From Trebonia sp963777905 (GTDB taxonomy: Bacteria; Actinomycetota; Actinomycetes; Streptosporangiales; Streptosporangiaceae): a stretch of DNA of 64,000 nucleotides. The translations under genes and the position numbers were made by a program. The notes below the pieces were generated by a model that saw nothing but the letters and a program-made list of their open reading frames with translations, had not been told where the DNA came from and searched no databases. Below are positions 8,619-18,252 of this stretch, one piece after another. Numbering within the stretch: position 1 is the stretch's first letter; the number at the start of each line of letters is the position of its first letter. The stretch spans positions 15,719 to 79,718 of the forward strand of contig CAVZSM010000020.1 of assembly GCA_963777905.1 (NCBI GenBank). The letters run 5' to 3'.

Positions 8619-8937
8619 GCCTATGCCTCTTTCCCGCGGTCCAGGCCGCACACCGGTCTGGCGGCCGCCGGGCCGGCATCGAGGTCGTATCGGTCCCTCG
8701 CCATGCATGCTCCGTTCGCTCCTGCGGACCACCGGTCCACGCGCCTTGTGTGGTTGCCCCCGCGGGAGGCTACCGGGCCCGGCTGATGGTTGGCTGAAGA
8801 CCGTCCCGAGGCCGACGGCGCGCGACCGGGCTAAGCCCGCGCGCCCACCACTGTATCGGCCTCTTGTTACACATGGTGGCAATCTGCGAGGGACCGACAC
8901 GCCGGCTGGCCGCGATAGTTGTCTCTGCGCTGCGGGG
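8619..8937. other. Divergent intergenic region between GT2 and cobH-like genes
   Basis: 319 bp between two divergent genes, expected to hold both promoters. It is GC-rich with one AT-richer patch (TCTTGTTACACATGG near 8866). I looked for a cobalamin riboswitch because of the downstream B12-type gene and found no convincing B12 box. No small gene is supported. Confidence 0.4.
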
Positions 8938-9552
8938 ATGGTTGTCTCGGCAGACATGGTCGTCGATGATTCCGCGCTGGCGGAGTCGTACCGTGTGCTG
9001 CGGTCCCGGCTCGACCTCAGCGAGCTGCCGCCGCTGACCCGCGCGGTCACCGAGGCGGTCTTGTGCGCTACCGCCGACTTTGATTTCGTTACCGATCTGA
9101 TGTGCGACGAGGCCATCCTGGCGGCGGGGGTGCGGGCCATCGCGGCCGGGGTGCCGGTGCTGGCCGACGCGCCCATGGTGGCCGCGGGAATCACGGACTG
9201 CCCGGTCATTTGCAAGGCCGCCGAGTCACTGGCCGTCAGGCTGGCCAGGACCACGGGCATCACGGTGCCGGCGGCCGGAGTCCGGCTCGGTTTCGGCGTG
9301 GCGGGACCCGGCTCGGTCTGGGTGGTCGGCGACGCGCCGGACGCGCTCAGGGAGATCCTCCGCCGCGTGACGGAACCGGCGCTCGTGATCGGGGTGCCCG
9401 CAGGTTTCTCCGGCGCGGCGGAAGCGAAGGACGAGCTGCGGGCCAGCGGTGTCCCCGCATTGACCACGCTGTCCGAGAAGGGCGGCCCGGTGGTGGCGGT
9501 CGCGGCTTTCCACGCACTGCTGCGGGCGGCCCGCGGCGAGCCTGCCCCGTAG
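8938..9552 (+). CDS. cobH: Precorrin-8X methylmutase-like protein (CobH/CbiC family)
   Basis: 204 residues, matching the CobH/CbiC length. Family features are PVLADAPMVAAGI in the middle and GVPAGFSGAAEAKDEL near the C-terminus. The enzyme normally moves the C11 methyl to C12, turning precorrin-8X into hydrogenobyrinate. Aligned by eye to remembered CobH sequences, the active-site R-x-[VI]-H segment reads AVLCAT here, so the catalytic histidine seems to be replaced by Cys (or Leu). That could mean an inactive paralogue or a binding protein. The next gene, 38 nt downstream, is a siroheme synthase-like enzyme, so tetrapyrrole metabolism remains the likely context. ATG 8938 is chosen; ATG 8956 is possible. 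Confidence 0.75.
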   Translation: MVVSADMVVDDSALAESYRVLRSRLDLSELPPLTRAVTEAVLCATADFDFVTDLMCDEAILAAGVRAIAAGVPVLADAPMVAAGITDCPVICKAAESLAVRLARTTGITVPAAGVRLGFGVAGPGSVWVVGDAPDALREILRRVTEPALVIGVPAGFSGAAEAKDELRASGVPALTTLSEKGGPVVAVAAFHALLRAARGEPAP

Positions 9553-9589
9553 GTCGATAGCCGCCCTGGCCGTCGGGTACGTTCGGTGC

Positions 9590-10921
9590 GTGACAGGACG
9601 ACAGGCCGCGGATGAGGCGTACCTGCTCGGCCTGCGGCTGCGCGGCAGGCGCGTGGTCGTGATCGGCGCGGGCGCGGTGGCCGCCCGCCGGGTGCCGCGG
9701 CTGCTCGCGGTCGGCGCGGACGTGCTGCTCATCTCGCCGGAGGCCACGCCCGCTCTCGAGGAGCTCGCCGCCGCGGGCCGCGTCGACTGGCGCAAACGCG
9801 AGTACCGGCCTGGCGACTGTGACGGCGCCTGGCTGGTCTGCGCCTGCGCGGGCCCGGCGGAGGCGCAGGTCAACGCCAGGGTCGCCGAAGAGGCGGAAAA
9901 GAACCGCATCTGGTGCGTCCGGGCGGACGACGCCAGTGAGTCCACGGCCTGGACGCCCGCCACCGGCACCGCGGACGACATCAGCGTCGGGGTGCTGAGC
10001 GGCGATCCGCGGCGCAGCGCGGCGATCCGCGACGCCGTTACGACCGGGCTGCAGTCCGGCGTGATCACCGCCAGGCACTACCGGCGGCGCGCCAGCGGGG
10101 TGGCGCTCGTGGGCGGCGGTCCCGGGGATCCAGGCCTGATCACCGTCAAAGGCAGGCAGCTGCTGGCCGAGGCCGACGTCGTCGTCACCGACCGGCTGGC
10201 GCCTCGTGAGCTGCTCGCCGAGCTGCCGCCCGACGTGACGGTCATCGACGCGGGCAAGGTCCCGTATAAGCGGGCTATGTCGCAGGACGAGATCAACGAC
10301 GCGCTGGTCACGAACGCGCTCCAGGGCCGTTTCGTGGTGCGGCTCAAGGGCGGGGACCCGTTCGTGTTCGGCCGCGGCGGTGAGGAGATGCTGGCCTGCC
10401 TGCGGGCGGGCGTGCCGGTGACGGTGGTGCCCGGGGTCAGCAGCGCGGTCGGGGTGCCGACCGCGGCGGGCGTGCCGGTGACCCACCGGGGCACCGCGCA
10501 GGATTTTCACGTGATATCCGTCCACGTCCCGCCTGGGGATGAGCGGTCCACGGTGGACTGGGTAGGACTAGCGAAAACCGACGGAACATTGGTGCTGCTG
10601 ATGGCCCTGGAACGCCTTGGGGACGTGGCGCGGACGCTCATCAGGCATGGACGACAGGGAAACTGCCCGGTTTCGGTAATCGCGGACGGTACCATGCCCA
10701 CGCAGCGCACAATTTACTCAACGCTTGATCAAGTCGAAAGGCATGTCGCAGACGAGGAGATCCGGCCTCCGGCCGTCGTGGTTATCGGCGGCGTGGTAAC
10801 CATCGCGACCGAACTCGCCGGCCTCGCACGGCGGCTAGGCGGCCACGGCCAGGCCACAACTCGCCGGTTACGGTCGGGCGGCGTCTCTTCGCTAGTGCCC
10901 CCGCTGGCGGAGAAAAATTAA
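9590..10921 (+). CDS. cysG: Siroheme synthase-like bifunctional protein (precorrin-2 dehydrogenase / SUMT)
   Basis: 443 residues in two parts. Residues ~10-150 form an NAD-binding precorrin-2 dehydrogenase/ferrochelatase domain (RRVVVIGAGAVAARRVP). Residues ~165-410 form the uroporphyrinogen-III C-methyltransferase, with ALVGGGPGDPGLITVKG, VVTDRL and RLKGGDPFVFGRGGEE. Together they convert uroporphyrinogen III towards siroheme, the cofactor of sulfite and nitrite reductases, or feed cobalamin synthesis. The start is GTG 9590. It lies 38 nt after the cobH-like gene in the same direction, so the two probably form an operon. Confidence 0.88.
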   Translation: MTGRQAADEAYLLGLRLRGRRVVVIGAGAVAARRVPRLLAVGADVLLISPEATPALEELAAAGRVDWRKREYRPGDCDGAWLVCACAGPAEAQVNARVAEEAEKNRIWCVRADDASESTAWTPATGTADDISVGVLSGDPRRSAAIRDAVTTGLQSGVITARHYRRRASGVALVGGGPGDPGLITVKGRQLLAEADVVVTDRLAPRELLAELPPDVTVIDAGKVPYKRAMSQDEINDALVTNALQGRFVVRLKGGDPFVFGRGGEEMLACLRAGVPVTVVPGVSSAVGVPTAAGVPVTHRGTAQDFHVISVHVPPGDERSTVDWVGLAKTDGTLVLLMALERLGDVARTLIRHGRQGNCPVSVIADGTMPTQRTIYSTLDQVERHVADEEIRPPAVVVIGGVVTIATELAGLARRLGGHGQATTRRLRSGGVSSLVPPLAEKN

Positions 10922-10945
10922 CGAGCATAAAAGCAGGCGGGACGA

Positions 10946-13097
10946 ATGGAAGGAAAGGGCGGGACGGCGGAAGAATCGCCGTCGCCCGGAATAGCGTGGC
11001 GCGCATCTGAAGCAGAGCACGACCAGCAGCCAGACCAGGCCCAGCAAGCCCACCAACTAGGCCAGCCACAACCGGCACAGCAGGCAGATCTGTCAAACCA
11101 GGCGCACGACGCGGATATTGTCAATTCCATGGCGGCGCCGGACGACGAAATGGGCGAAAACCAGGTGCCCGGTGGGGAATTGGCGCCACGAGGTGGTGGC
11201 CAGCCCGCATCGGCCGGGTATCAGCCAGGCGTGACCGGCTCCTGGCATGAGTCGCGGGTCCGGGTGGACGCGCGGCTGCTTGAGGCTACCCTGCTCAACC
11301 TCAGGAAGCGGATCTCCGCTATTCCGCTGGTCTTTGACCTCCCGGGTGCCACCGACGTGGAGGCGGAACGCGCCAAGCTGCTCAGCCAGATCGACGACTA
11401 CCTGCTGCCGCGGGTCCGCCAGAGCGCGGCGCCGATCCTGGTCGCGCTCGTCGGCTCGACAGGCGCCGGCAAGTCCACGCTGGTGAACAGCATCGTCGGC
11501 ACGCAGGTGAGCCTCACCGGCATCAGGCGGCCGACCACCAACTCCCCGGTGCTCGCCTGCCACCCCGACGACATCGGCTGGTTCGCGGAGAACATGTTCC
11601 TGCCCACGCTGCCGCGCGTCCGCCAGGAGGGGCTGGCCAGGCCGGGCCGCGACGGGCTGCTCGTGCTCGCCGCCAGCGAGGGCATGACCAAGGGCGTCGC
11701 GCTGCTCGACACCCCCGACATCGACTCCGTGGTGCGGGCGCACTACGACTTCGCCTACCAGTTCCTCGACGCGTCCGACCTGTGGCTGTTCATGACCAGC
11801 GCCAGCCGGTACGCGGACGCGCCGGTGTGGGAGATCCTGCAGCACGCCAGGGAGCGCGGCGCCGCCCTCGGCGTCATCCTGTCCCGCGTGCCGCCCGCCC
11901 ACCGCACCGAGCTCGTCACCCACTTCGACGCCATGCTCGCCGCGAACGGCATCGTCCCTGGCAAGCGGTTCGTGATCCCGGAGACCGGCATCGTGGACGG
12001 CATGCTGCCGATCGACGTCCTGCAGCCGGTGAAGGACTGGCTGACCGAGACCGCGCAGTACTCCGACAGGCGGGTCGCGGTGCTCACCCAGACGATGGCC
12101 GGCGTCCTCGACACGTTCAAGTTCCGGGTGCCGCGGCTCGCGGCCCACGTCGACGCCCAGGTGAGCCTGCGCACCAGGCTCCGCTACGAGGCCGAGGCCG
12201 CCTACGGCACCGCGCTCAAGGAGTTCGACCAGAGCCACGAGGAACGCCCAGCTGCTGCGCGGCGAGGTGCTCGCCCGCTGGCAGGACTACGCGGACAGCG
12301 GCGAGCTCGGCGCCGCGCTGCGCGGCAAGCGCGGCGCGCACGGCGGCAGGCGGGCGCGCAAGGGCACGGGCGTCCCCCGGCCCGCGGCGCTCGACACCGC
12401 GCTGCGGGCGGCGCTGCAGGCCCTCGTGGTCTCGGTCGCGGACCGCGCCGCCGAACAGGTCACCCGCACCTGGCGTGCCGATCCGGCGGCCACCGCGCTG
12501 CTGGCCGCCGCCGAAGCGAGCACGAACCGCGGCGAGTTCGCGCAGCGCGAGTTCGAGTCGGCGTTCGGCGCCGACGCGCCCGGCGCCTCCGGCGAGGCGG
12601 CCAGGCCGCCGTCGCTCGACCGTTCCTCGCCCGACCTGCCACTGCGTGTCACCCGGGCGGTGAGCGCCTGGCAAGATCACCTCATGCGGCTCGTCCAGGG
12701 AGAGACCACGTCACATCGGGCCAGCACCACCAGCCGCGCCAGCGAGCGCATGGGTCCGCTCAGCCTGGTGACGCTGGTCGCCATGCTCGGCGAGCCGGCG
12801 ATCGGGACCGGACAGCAGTCCGCCCAGGCCAGACTCGGCGGACCCGGCGGAACCGGCGCGGACGAGCCGGGCGAGATCGCCACCGTGCCGAGGGAGCTGC
12901 TGGTGTCCGCCTTCGGCACCGTGGCGGCCAGCGAGCTGACCGGCCAGGTCCGCAGGGACCTCACCGACCGGGTGCGGCTGCTACTCGACGAGGAGCTGCT
13001 GCGCTTCCTCGAGGTCCTCGACAGCGCCGGACAGGTCGATCCTGTCGCCGCCGTCCGGCTGTATCAGGCCGAATACTCGGTTGAGGCGGTGCGGTGA
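10946..13097 (+). CDS. Dynamin-like/P-loop GTPase A, interrupted by a one-base frame break
   Basis: A large putative GTPase. After a Gln/Ala-rich leader (~residues 1-90), the G domain has GSTGAGKSTLVNSIVG (Walker A) and LLDTPDIDSV (G3). Long helical regions follow. The frame from 10946 loses similarity at about 12241 (FDQSHEE). The coherent sequence NAQLLRGEVLARWQDYADSG continues in the next frame and ends at 13097. One extra base explains it; codon bias and protein character are unchanged across the break. The TGA at 13095-13097 overlaps the GTG start of the second GTPase (GTGA). The pair resembles actinobacterial dynamin-family/YfjP GTPase tandems whose function is not settled. Confidence 0.75.
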
Positions 13098-14915
13098 CCG
13101 TGCTGCCCTGGATCGGCCCGCCGCAGATGGCGGAGCAGAATCTGTCACATCGGCTGGACGCGCTCGCCGAGCTTGTCAAGATCGGCCGCCTGCACGAAGA
13201 GACGAAGACGGCCGCCGGGTTCAGCAAGTCCCTGCTCGACGACTCGGACGCGGTGCTGCGCCGGGCCGGTGAGCGGCTGCGGCTGAGCGGCAACCACACC
13301 GTGGTCGCGCTCGCCGGCGGCACGGGCAGCGGGAAGTCCACGCTGTTCAACGCGCTGGCGGGGGCGACGTTTTCGCAGCCTGGCGTGACCCGGCCGACCA
13401 CGAGGCACGTGCACGCGTGCGTCTGGGGGATGCAGGGCGCCGCCCCGCTGCTCGACTGGCTGGGCGTGCAGCGCCGCCACCGGTACGCCCGGGCGAGCGC
13501 GCTCGACTCCGGCGAGTCCGCGCTCGACGGCCTGCTGCTGCTCGACCTGCCCGACCACGACTCGGTCGGTGACCGCGTCGATGGCCGCGGTGGACCGGCT
13601 GAGCAAGCTGGCGGACATGCTGGTCTGGGTGCTCGACCCGCAGAAGTACGCCGACGCCTCGGTGCACAACCGTTACCTGATCCCGCTGGCCGGCCACGCT
13701 GCCGTGTTCACCGTGGTGCTCAACCAGATCGACCTCCTTCCCGAGGACCAGGTCAAGGACTGCGAGAACGACCTGCGCCGGCTGCTCGACGCGGAGGGCC
13801 TGGCCGACACCCCGGTGCTGCCCGTGTCCGCGCGCACCGGCGCGGGCGTTGAGGAGCTCCGCGAGCTGCTGGTCGAGGCGGTGAGCGCGAACCGGGCGGC
13901 GGGCGACCGGATCTCGGCGGACATCGACTCGGTAGCCGGCGGCTTTGACGTCTACGCCGGCCCGCAGGTCGCGCCGGACGCGGCGCTCGCGAGCCTGGCC
14001 GCCGCGACCGGGTACGAGCTGTCCGCCCCGGTGCCCGACCACGCCAGGCCGCCCTGGGAGCTGTCCGAGGACGACGCGCAGGCCGAGCCGGGCAGGCCGC
14101 CGTGGGAGGACGCCACGCCGGACGGCGCCGCGCGCAACGCCGTCGACCCGGTGATCGCCGTCCCCGAGGCGCCGGCCGCCGACCTCACCGAGGCGTTCGC
14201 CGCCGCGGCCGGGCTGACGGCGGTGGCGGAGTCCGCGGCGGGCGCCCGCCAGGCGGTGGCGGCCAGGTTCACCGGCTGGCCGCCGGCGTTGCTGGCGCGC
14301 CGCGGGCACGACCCGGTCCGCTCGCTGCGCGGCCGCACCGCGGAGCCGGCCGCCGGCGCCGCCGGGCAGGCGTCGCAGTCCGAGGTGGACAACGCGATCA
14401 ACGCGTTCGCCGACAAGGTCACCGACGGCCTGCCGGAACCGTGGTCCACCTCGGTGCGGGCCGCGGCGAGGAGCAACGCGGGCCAGGTGCCGCGGGCGCT
14501 CGCCGGCGCGGTGCGCGAAGCCGCCCCGGGCAGCGCCGCGGTGCCCCTGTGGTGGCGGCTGATCACCGCCTGGCAGTGGCTGCTGACGGTGCTCGCGGTG
14601 GGCGGCGTCGTCTGGGCCGTGGTGATCGCCGTCGCGCACGGCGGCCGGGAAAAGTCAACGCTGCTCGGCGACGTCTCGCTGATCCCGTGGCTGCTCGTCA
14701 TGGCGGCGGCGCTGCTGCTGCTCGGCTTCCTGACCGCCTCCGGCTGCCGCAACATGGCCGTGGTCGCCGCCGAGCGCGAGCGGCAGCACGCGGAAGAGGC
14801 GATGCGCACGCGGATCGCCGCGGCGGCCCGCGACACGGTGCTCACCCCCGCCGGCCGGGAGATCGCGCAGTACGAGCGCTTCAGGAAAGACCTCGCGGTG
14901 GCGGAGGCTTCCTAG
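13094..14915 (+). CDS. P-loop GTPase B with two C-terminal membrane helices, one-base frame break
   Basis: The partner GTPase starts at GTG 13094, inside the stop of GTPase A. Motifs are AGGTGSGKSTLFNALAG (Walker A), LLLLDLPDHDSV (G3), NQIDLL (G4) and PVLPVSARTG (G5). Between 13566 and 13569 the frame shifts: DSV is followed coherently by TASMAAVDRLSKLADML only in the +1 frame, consistent with one surplus G. Two strong hydrophobic segments near the C-terminus (WQWLLTVLAVGGVVWAVV and LIPWLLVMAAALLLLGFL) suggest membrane anchoring, so the soluble GTPase A may act with it at the membrane. The total is about 606 residues if the break is repaired. Confidence 0.75.
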
Positions 14916-14921
14916 GGGGAT

Positions 14922-14944
14922 ATGGGGGGCGGGGAGCCCCCCAT
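14922..14944 (+). terminator. Hairpin after GTPase B
   Basis: ATGGGGGGC (14922-14930) pairs perfectly with GCCCCCCAT (14936-14944) around a 5-nt loop, 6 nt after the GTPase B stop. There is no T-run, as is usual for actinobacterial terminators. Confidence 0.55.
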
Positions 14945-14987
14945 GCGAGGGATCAGAACGTGACCGTCCGCGCCGGCCGCTCTTTCC

Positions 14988-15035
14988 ATTCATCCTGAAC
15001 GGGCCCGTGGTACCACGAGTCCGTTCAGGATGAAT
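14988..15035. terminator. Bidirectional hairpin between convergent GTPase and ABC-transporter operons
   Basis: ATTCATCCTGAACGG (14988-15002) is a perfect 15-bp inverted match to 15021-15035. The intervening CGTGGTACCACG is itself palindromic, so almost the whole segment can fold. It lies 11 bp from the stop of the minus-strand binding-protein gene. The embedded 15-mer GAACGGGCCCGTGGT recurs at 26681 and 58067. Confidence 0.65.
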
Positions 15036-15046
15036 CTTGGCAGCGG

Positions 15047-16285
15047 CTACTTGAAGAGAGTCGCTGAGCCGTCGGAGTTGATGGTTTCCATGGCGGCCAG
15101 CACCGCGCTGTAACTCTCGTAGTTGGACGGGGTCCTGGTCCACAGGATGCCCAGCGTGTTGATGTCCAGGTGCTGGAGCTTCTGCATGATCGTGGTCTCG
15201 TCCAGGTTGCCTGCCTGCTGGATCGCCCACTGGACCTCCAGCCCGGCGTCCCAGCCTTCCTGGCTGTTGTCGATCGCGTTGTCGTTGCCCAGGCCGGCCG
15301 CCTGCATGCCGGCCATGTACTGCTCGAGGCCGGCGGCGGTCGCCTTCTCCTGCGCCGACGTGCCCTGCTTGGCGGCGGTCAGCCAGTCCTGCATGGAGCC
15401 GAGCACGTAGATGTTCTGCATCACCGAGGCGCCGCCGGCCGCCGAGATGAAGCTGGGCAGCTCACAGGCGGAGCACTCGCTGATCGGGATCGTCGGGTCC
15501 TGCGCGCGGATCGCGCGGATCGCGGTGATCGAGTCGGTTCCCGGCACCAGGCCGAACAGGATGATCTGCGGCTTGGCGGCGAGCATGGCGAGCACCTGCG
15601 GGGTGACGTCGGTGGCGCCTACCTGGTCGATCTGGGTGGACACGAGCTGGAAGCCGTCCTGCTTCGCCAGCCCCTGCACGGTGCCCTGGTTGGCCAGGCA
15701 GACCGAGCCGCAGTTGTCCTCGAGCAGCGCGACCCTGGTGTAGTGCCGCGGCACGATCAGGTTCTGCACCGAGGCGATCTGGTCCTCGGCGAAGACGTCG
15801 TAGAAGCCGGGGAAGCCCCAGGAGTTCAGCTCGCTGGCCGGGTAGCCGTTGCTCTGCCAGCCGGAGGAGAGGCTGATCAGGATCGTGTGGTTGGCGATCG
15901 CGATCGGCAGCGCCGACTCGGTGTCCGCGCCGGACTCAGGGCCGATGATGAACTGCGCGTGGTACGTCTGGATGCACTTGCGCGCGTTCAGTTCGGACTG
16001 CGCGGCGTTGGACTGGTTGTTCAGCGTGACGTAGGTGACCTTGTGGCCGAGGATGCCGCCGTGGGCGTCGACGTACTTGAAGTACGCCTGGGCGCCCCAG
16101 TTGTCCGTCTCGCCGATCTGCGCGTACGGCCCGGCGAGCGCCAGGTCGCCGCAGGCGACGATGGGGGTGTTGCTGCTGCTGGCGGAGGTGCCGCCGCCTG
16201 AGCTGCACGCGGCGATGCCGCCGACCATAAGGACCGCCGCGGCGGCGGCCGTCAGGGCGGCGAACGGGATTCGTCTTCGAGACAT
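15047..16285 (-). CDS. Branched-chain amino acid-type ABC transporter substrate-binding lipoprotein
   Basis: 412 residues. A signal peptide ends in a lipobox (VGGIAAC, lipidated Cys27) followed by a Ser/Gly/Thr-rich linker. The periplasmic-binding fold (type 1, Leu/Ile/Val-like) begins PIVACGDLALAGPYAQIG. It should sit on the outer face of the membrane and pass ligand to the LivH/LivM permease. ATG 16285 has AAAGGAG about 11 nt upstream. It is the last gene of the minus-strand operon, 26 nt after livMG. The neighbouring dehydratases and oxidoreductase suggest that the ligand is an organic or hydroxy acid rather than Leu/Ile/Val. Confidence 0.88.
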   Translation of the reverse strand: MSRRRIPFAALTAAAAAVLMVGGIAACSSGGGTSASSSNTPIVACGDLALAGPYAQIGETDNWGAQAYFKYVDAHGGILGHKVTYVTLNNQSNAAQSELNARKCIQTYHAQFIIGPESGADTESALPIAIANHTILISLSSGWQSNGYPASELNSWGFPGFYDVFAEDQIASVQNLIVPRHYTRVALLEDNCGSVCLANQGTVQGLAKQDGFQLVSTQIDQVGATDVTPQVLAMLAAKPQIILFGLVPGTDSITAIRAIRAQDPTIPISECSACELPSFISAAGGASVMQNIYVLGSMQDWLTAAKQGTSAQEKATAAGLEQYMAGMQAAGLGNDNAIDNSQEGWDAGLEVQWAIQQAGNLDETTIMQKLQHLDINTLGILWTRTPSNYESYSAVLAAMETINSDGSATLFK

Positions 16286-16311
16286 ATTTGCCAATCTCCT
16301 TTGTTCTTTTG

Positions 16312-18252
16312 TTAAAGCCCGACGAGGAGCGAGTTCACGACGGGTGAGGCCCGGAAGTCCGCGGGGCCGCCGTCGAAGACGAGCCGCCCGCTGGAGAGCA
16401 CGAAGATCCGCTCGCTGACCTGCGCGACCAGATCGAGGTCGTGCTCGACGAGCAGCACGCAGGTGCGTTCGCCGAACGCGGTCAGCAGCTCGGCGAGGCG
16501 GTGGCGCTGCTCTTCTGACAGCCCGGAGGCGGGCTCGTCGAGCAGCAGCAGCCGCGGGTTCGCGGCGAGCGCCCTGGCGAGCTCGACCATCCGCTGGCTC
16601 TCCAGCGTCAGGCTGGAGACCTCGCGGTCCTGGATGCCGCGCATGCCGAGGTCGCTGAGGGTCCGCGCGGCCTTGTCCCGCGCGTCGTCGAGCTTGCTGC
16701 GCGCGACGCGGGTGACGATCGACGACGTGTGCGAGGCCAGGCAGGCGACCGCCACGTTGTCGAGCACGGTGCGGCCCTTGATCAGGTGGACGGCCTGGAA
16801 GGTGCGGCTGATGCCCAGGTGGAAGCGCTCCTGCGGCGGCCGCCTGGTGATGTCCTCGCCGTCGAGGATGACCGTGCCCCGGGACGGCGGCACGCTGCCG
16901 CCGATGACGTTGAGCAGGGTGGTCTTGCCCGCTCCGTTCGGACCGCAGAGCCCGAACAGGCCGCGCTCGGGGAGCTTGATCGTGACATCGTCCAGCACGG
17001 TGAGCCCGCCGTACTCCTTCCCGATGCCCCGGCACTCCAGCAGGGCTACCCCGGCGCCCGCGGCGCCGGCCGCGCTCTCGCCAGCGCCCGCCAGGGCCGC
17101 AGGCGAGAGCGCGGCGCCAACGTGGTCGATGGCCCATTGACCGCCTGCTGTGGCGGTCGATGGCGCATCGCCCGCCACAGCCTCGCCGCTCGCGCCGGGG
17201 CCCGCGGCCGCGCCCGCCGCACCGCGCCGCTGCCGCAGCCACGCCATCCCGGCGTTCACGATCCCGGCCAGCCCCTCCGGGTCCACCAGCAGCACCACGG
17301 TGAGCAGCACTCCCTCGACGACCAGGATGTTCACGCTCACCCAGTTGCTGGCGCCCTGCAGGTACTGGATCACCAGCGCGCCGATGACCGCGCCGATGAT
17401 GGACCGCCGGCCGCCGATGAACAGCATGATCAGCAGCGCGAGCTCGGACGTCGGGTCGACAAGCGTCTCGGGGACGAACTGCTGGGTGCCCGCGTAGGCC
17501 GCGCCGCCGAGCGCGGCGAACACGCAGCCGAGCACGAACAGCTCCAGCTTGCGGCGCGGGGTGCGCACCCCCATCGCGGCGGCGGTGCGCTCGTCCACGC
17601 CGAGCACGAACAGCTCGAGCCCGATGTCGGACGTCAGGATCCGCGACGCGACGAACACGGCGATGGCCAGGAAGACCACGACGATCAGGCCGCCGGCGAC
17701 CGCGATCACCGTCGTGGAGGTCGACGACGACGACGGCCACAGCGTTCCGGTGAGCGGCGCGCCGACGACGCCGCCGAGGTACCCCGCCGAGCTCACGTAG
17801 CCGGCCGCGATCAGCGGCAGCATCAGCGTGGCCACCGCGAGCGCGAGCCCGGAAGCGCGGGTGACGACCGAGCCGAGCAGCAGCGCGACCAGCCCGGCGC
17901 CGACGAGCACGATCGGCGTGGCCACCAGCACGGGCATCGAGAAGTGCGTGTTCAGCATGGCGACGCCGTAGGCGCCGACGCCCATGAACACGGACTGGCT
18001 GAACGCGATCTGCTGGCTGAACCCGATCTGCACCGCCATGCCGGCGGTGACGATCGCGTAGCAGGCCGCCAGCACGAACACCGACCCGGTGTACTGCTGC
18101 CCGTAGACCAGCACGATCACCGCGCCGACGACGAGGACCACGGCCGTCGGCGTCAGCGCCCGCGGCAGCCGCGACGACACCCCGGTGAGCCCGTCAAGCC
18201 CGGCAAGCCCGGTGCGCTCGGTGCGCCGGGCGAACCCGCCCAGCCCGGTCAC
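16312..18252 (-). CDS. ABC transporter LivM permease-LivG ATPase fusion protein
   Basis: 646 residues combining two normally separate subunits. Residues ~25-330 are a LivM-type inner-membrane permease with about eight to ten hydrophobic helices. Residues ~400-646 are a LivG-type ATPase with GPNGAGKTTLLNVIGG (Walker A), LLLLDEPASGLS (Walker B) and a divergent signature (LTLESQ in place of LSGGQ). The Ala/Gly/Ser-rich linker between them (~residues 340-400) contains, in frame, a pair of palindromic repeats also found intergenically at 26.8 kb. GTG 18252 overlaps the livH stop by 4 nt. Fusions of this kind occur in actinobacterial Liv systems, but the linker origin is unusual. Confidence 0.85.
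   Translation of the reverse strand: MTGLGGFARRTERTGLAGLDGLTGVSSRLPRALTPTAVVLVVGAVIVLVYGQQYTGSVFVLAACYAIVTAGMAVQIGFSQQIAFSQSVFMGVGAYGVAMLNTHFSMPVLVATPIVLVGAGLVALLLGSVVTRASGLALAVATLMLPLIAAGYVSSAGYLGGVVGAPLTGTLWPSSSSTSTTVIAVAGGLIVVVFLAIAVFVASRILTSDIGLELFVLGVDERTAAAMGVRTPRRKLELFVLGCVFAALGGAAYAGTQQFVPETLVDPTSELALLIMLFIGGRRSIIGAVIGALVIQYLQGASNWVSVNILVVEGVLLTVVLLVDPEGLAGIVNAGMAWLRQRRGAAGAAAGPGASGEAVAGDAPSTATAGGQWAIDHVGAALSPAALAGAGESAAGAAGAGVALLECRGIGKEYGGLTVLDDVTIKLPERGLFGLCGPNGAGKTTLLNVIGGSVPPSRGTVILDGEDITRRPPQERFHLGISRTFQAVHLIKGRTVLDNVAVACLASHTSSIVTRVARSKLDDARDKAARTLSDLGMRGIQDREVSSLTLESQRMVELARALAANPRLLLLDEPASGLSEEQRHRLAELLTAFGERTCVLLVEHDLDLVAQVSERIFVLSSGRLVFDGGPADFRASPVVNSLLVGL
17122..17177. repeat. 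Tandem palindromic repeat pair inside livMG linker
   Basis: Two imperfect palindromes centred on GGTCGATGG (17124-17132 and 17155-17163) repeat with a 31-bp period. The same core, with the same 31-bp period, occurs as a pair in intergenic DNA at 26791-26844. Here the copies are translated as part of the linker (GQWAIDH on the coding strand). Confidence 0.6.

Noticed and set aside
8619..8937. Cobalamin riboswitch upstream of the cobH-like gene
   Set aside because: No recognisable B12 box or supporting stem pattern could be found.
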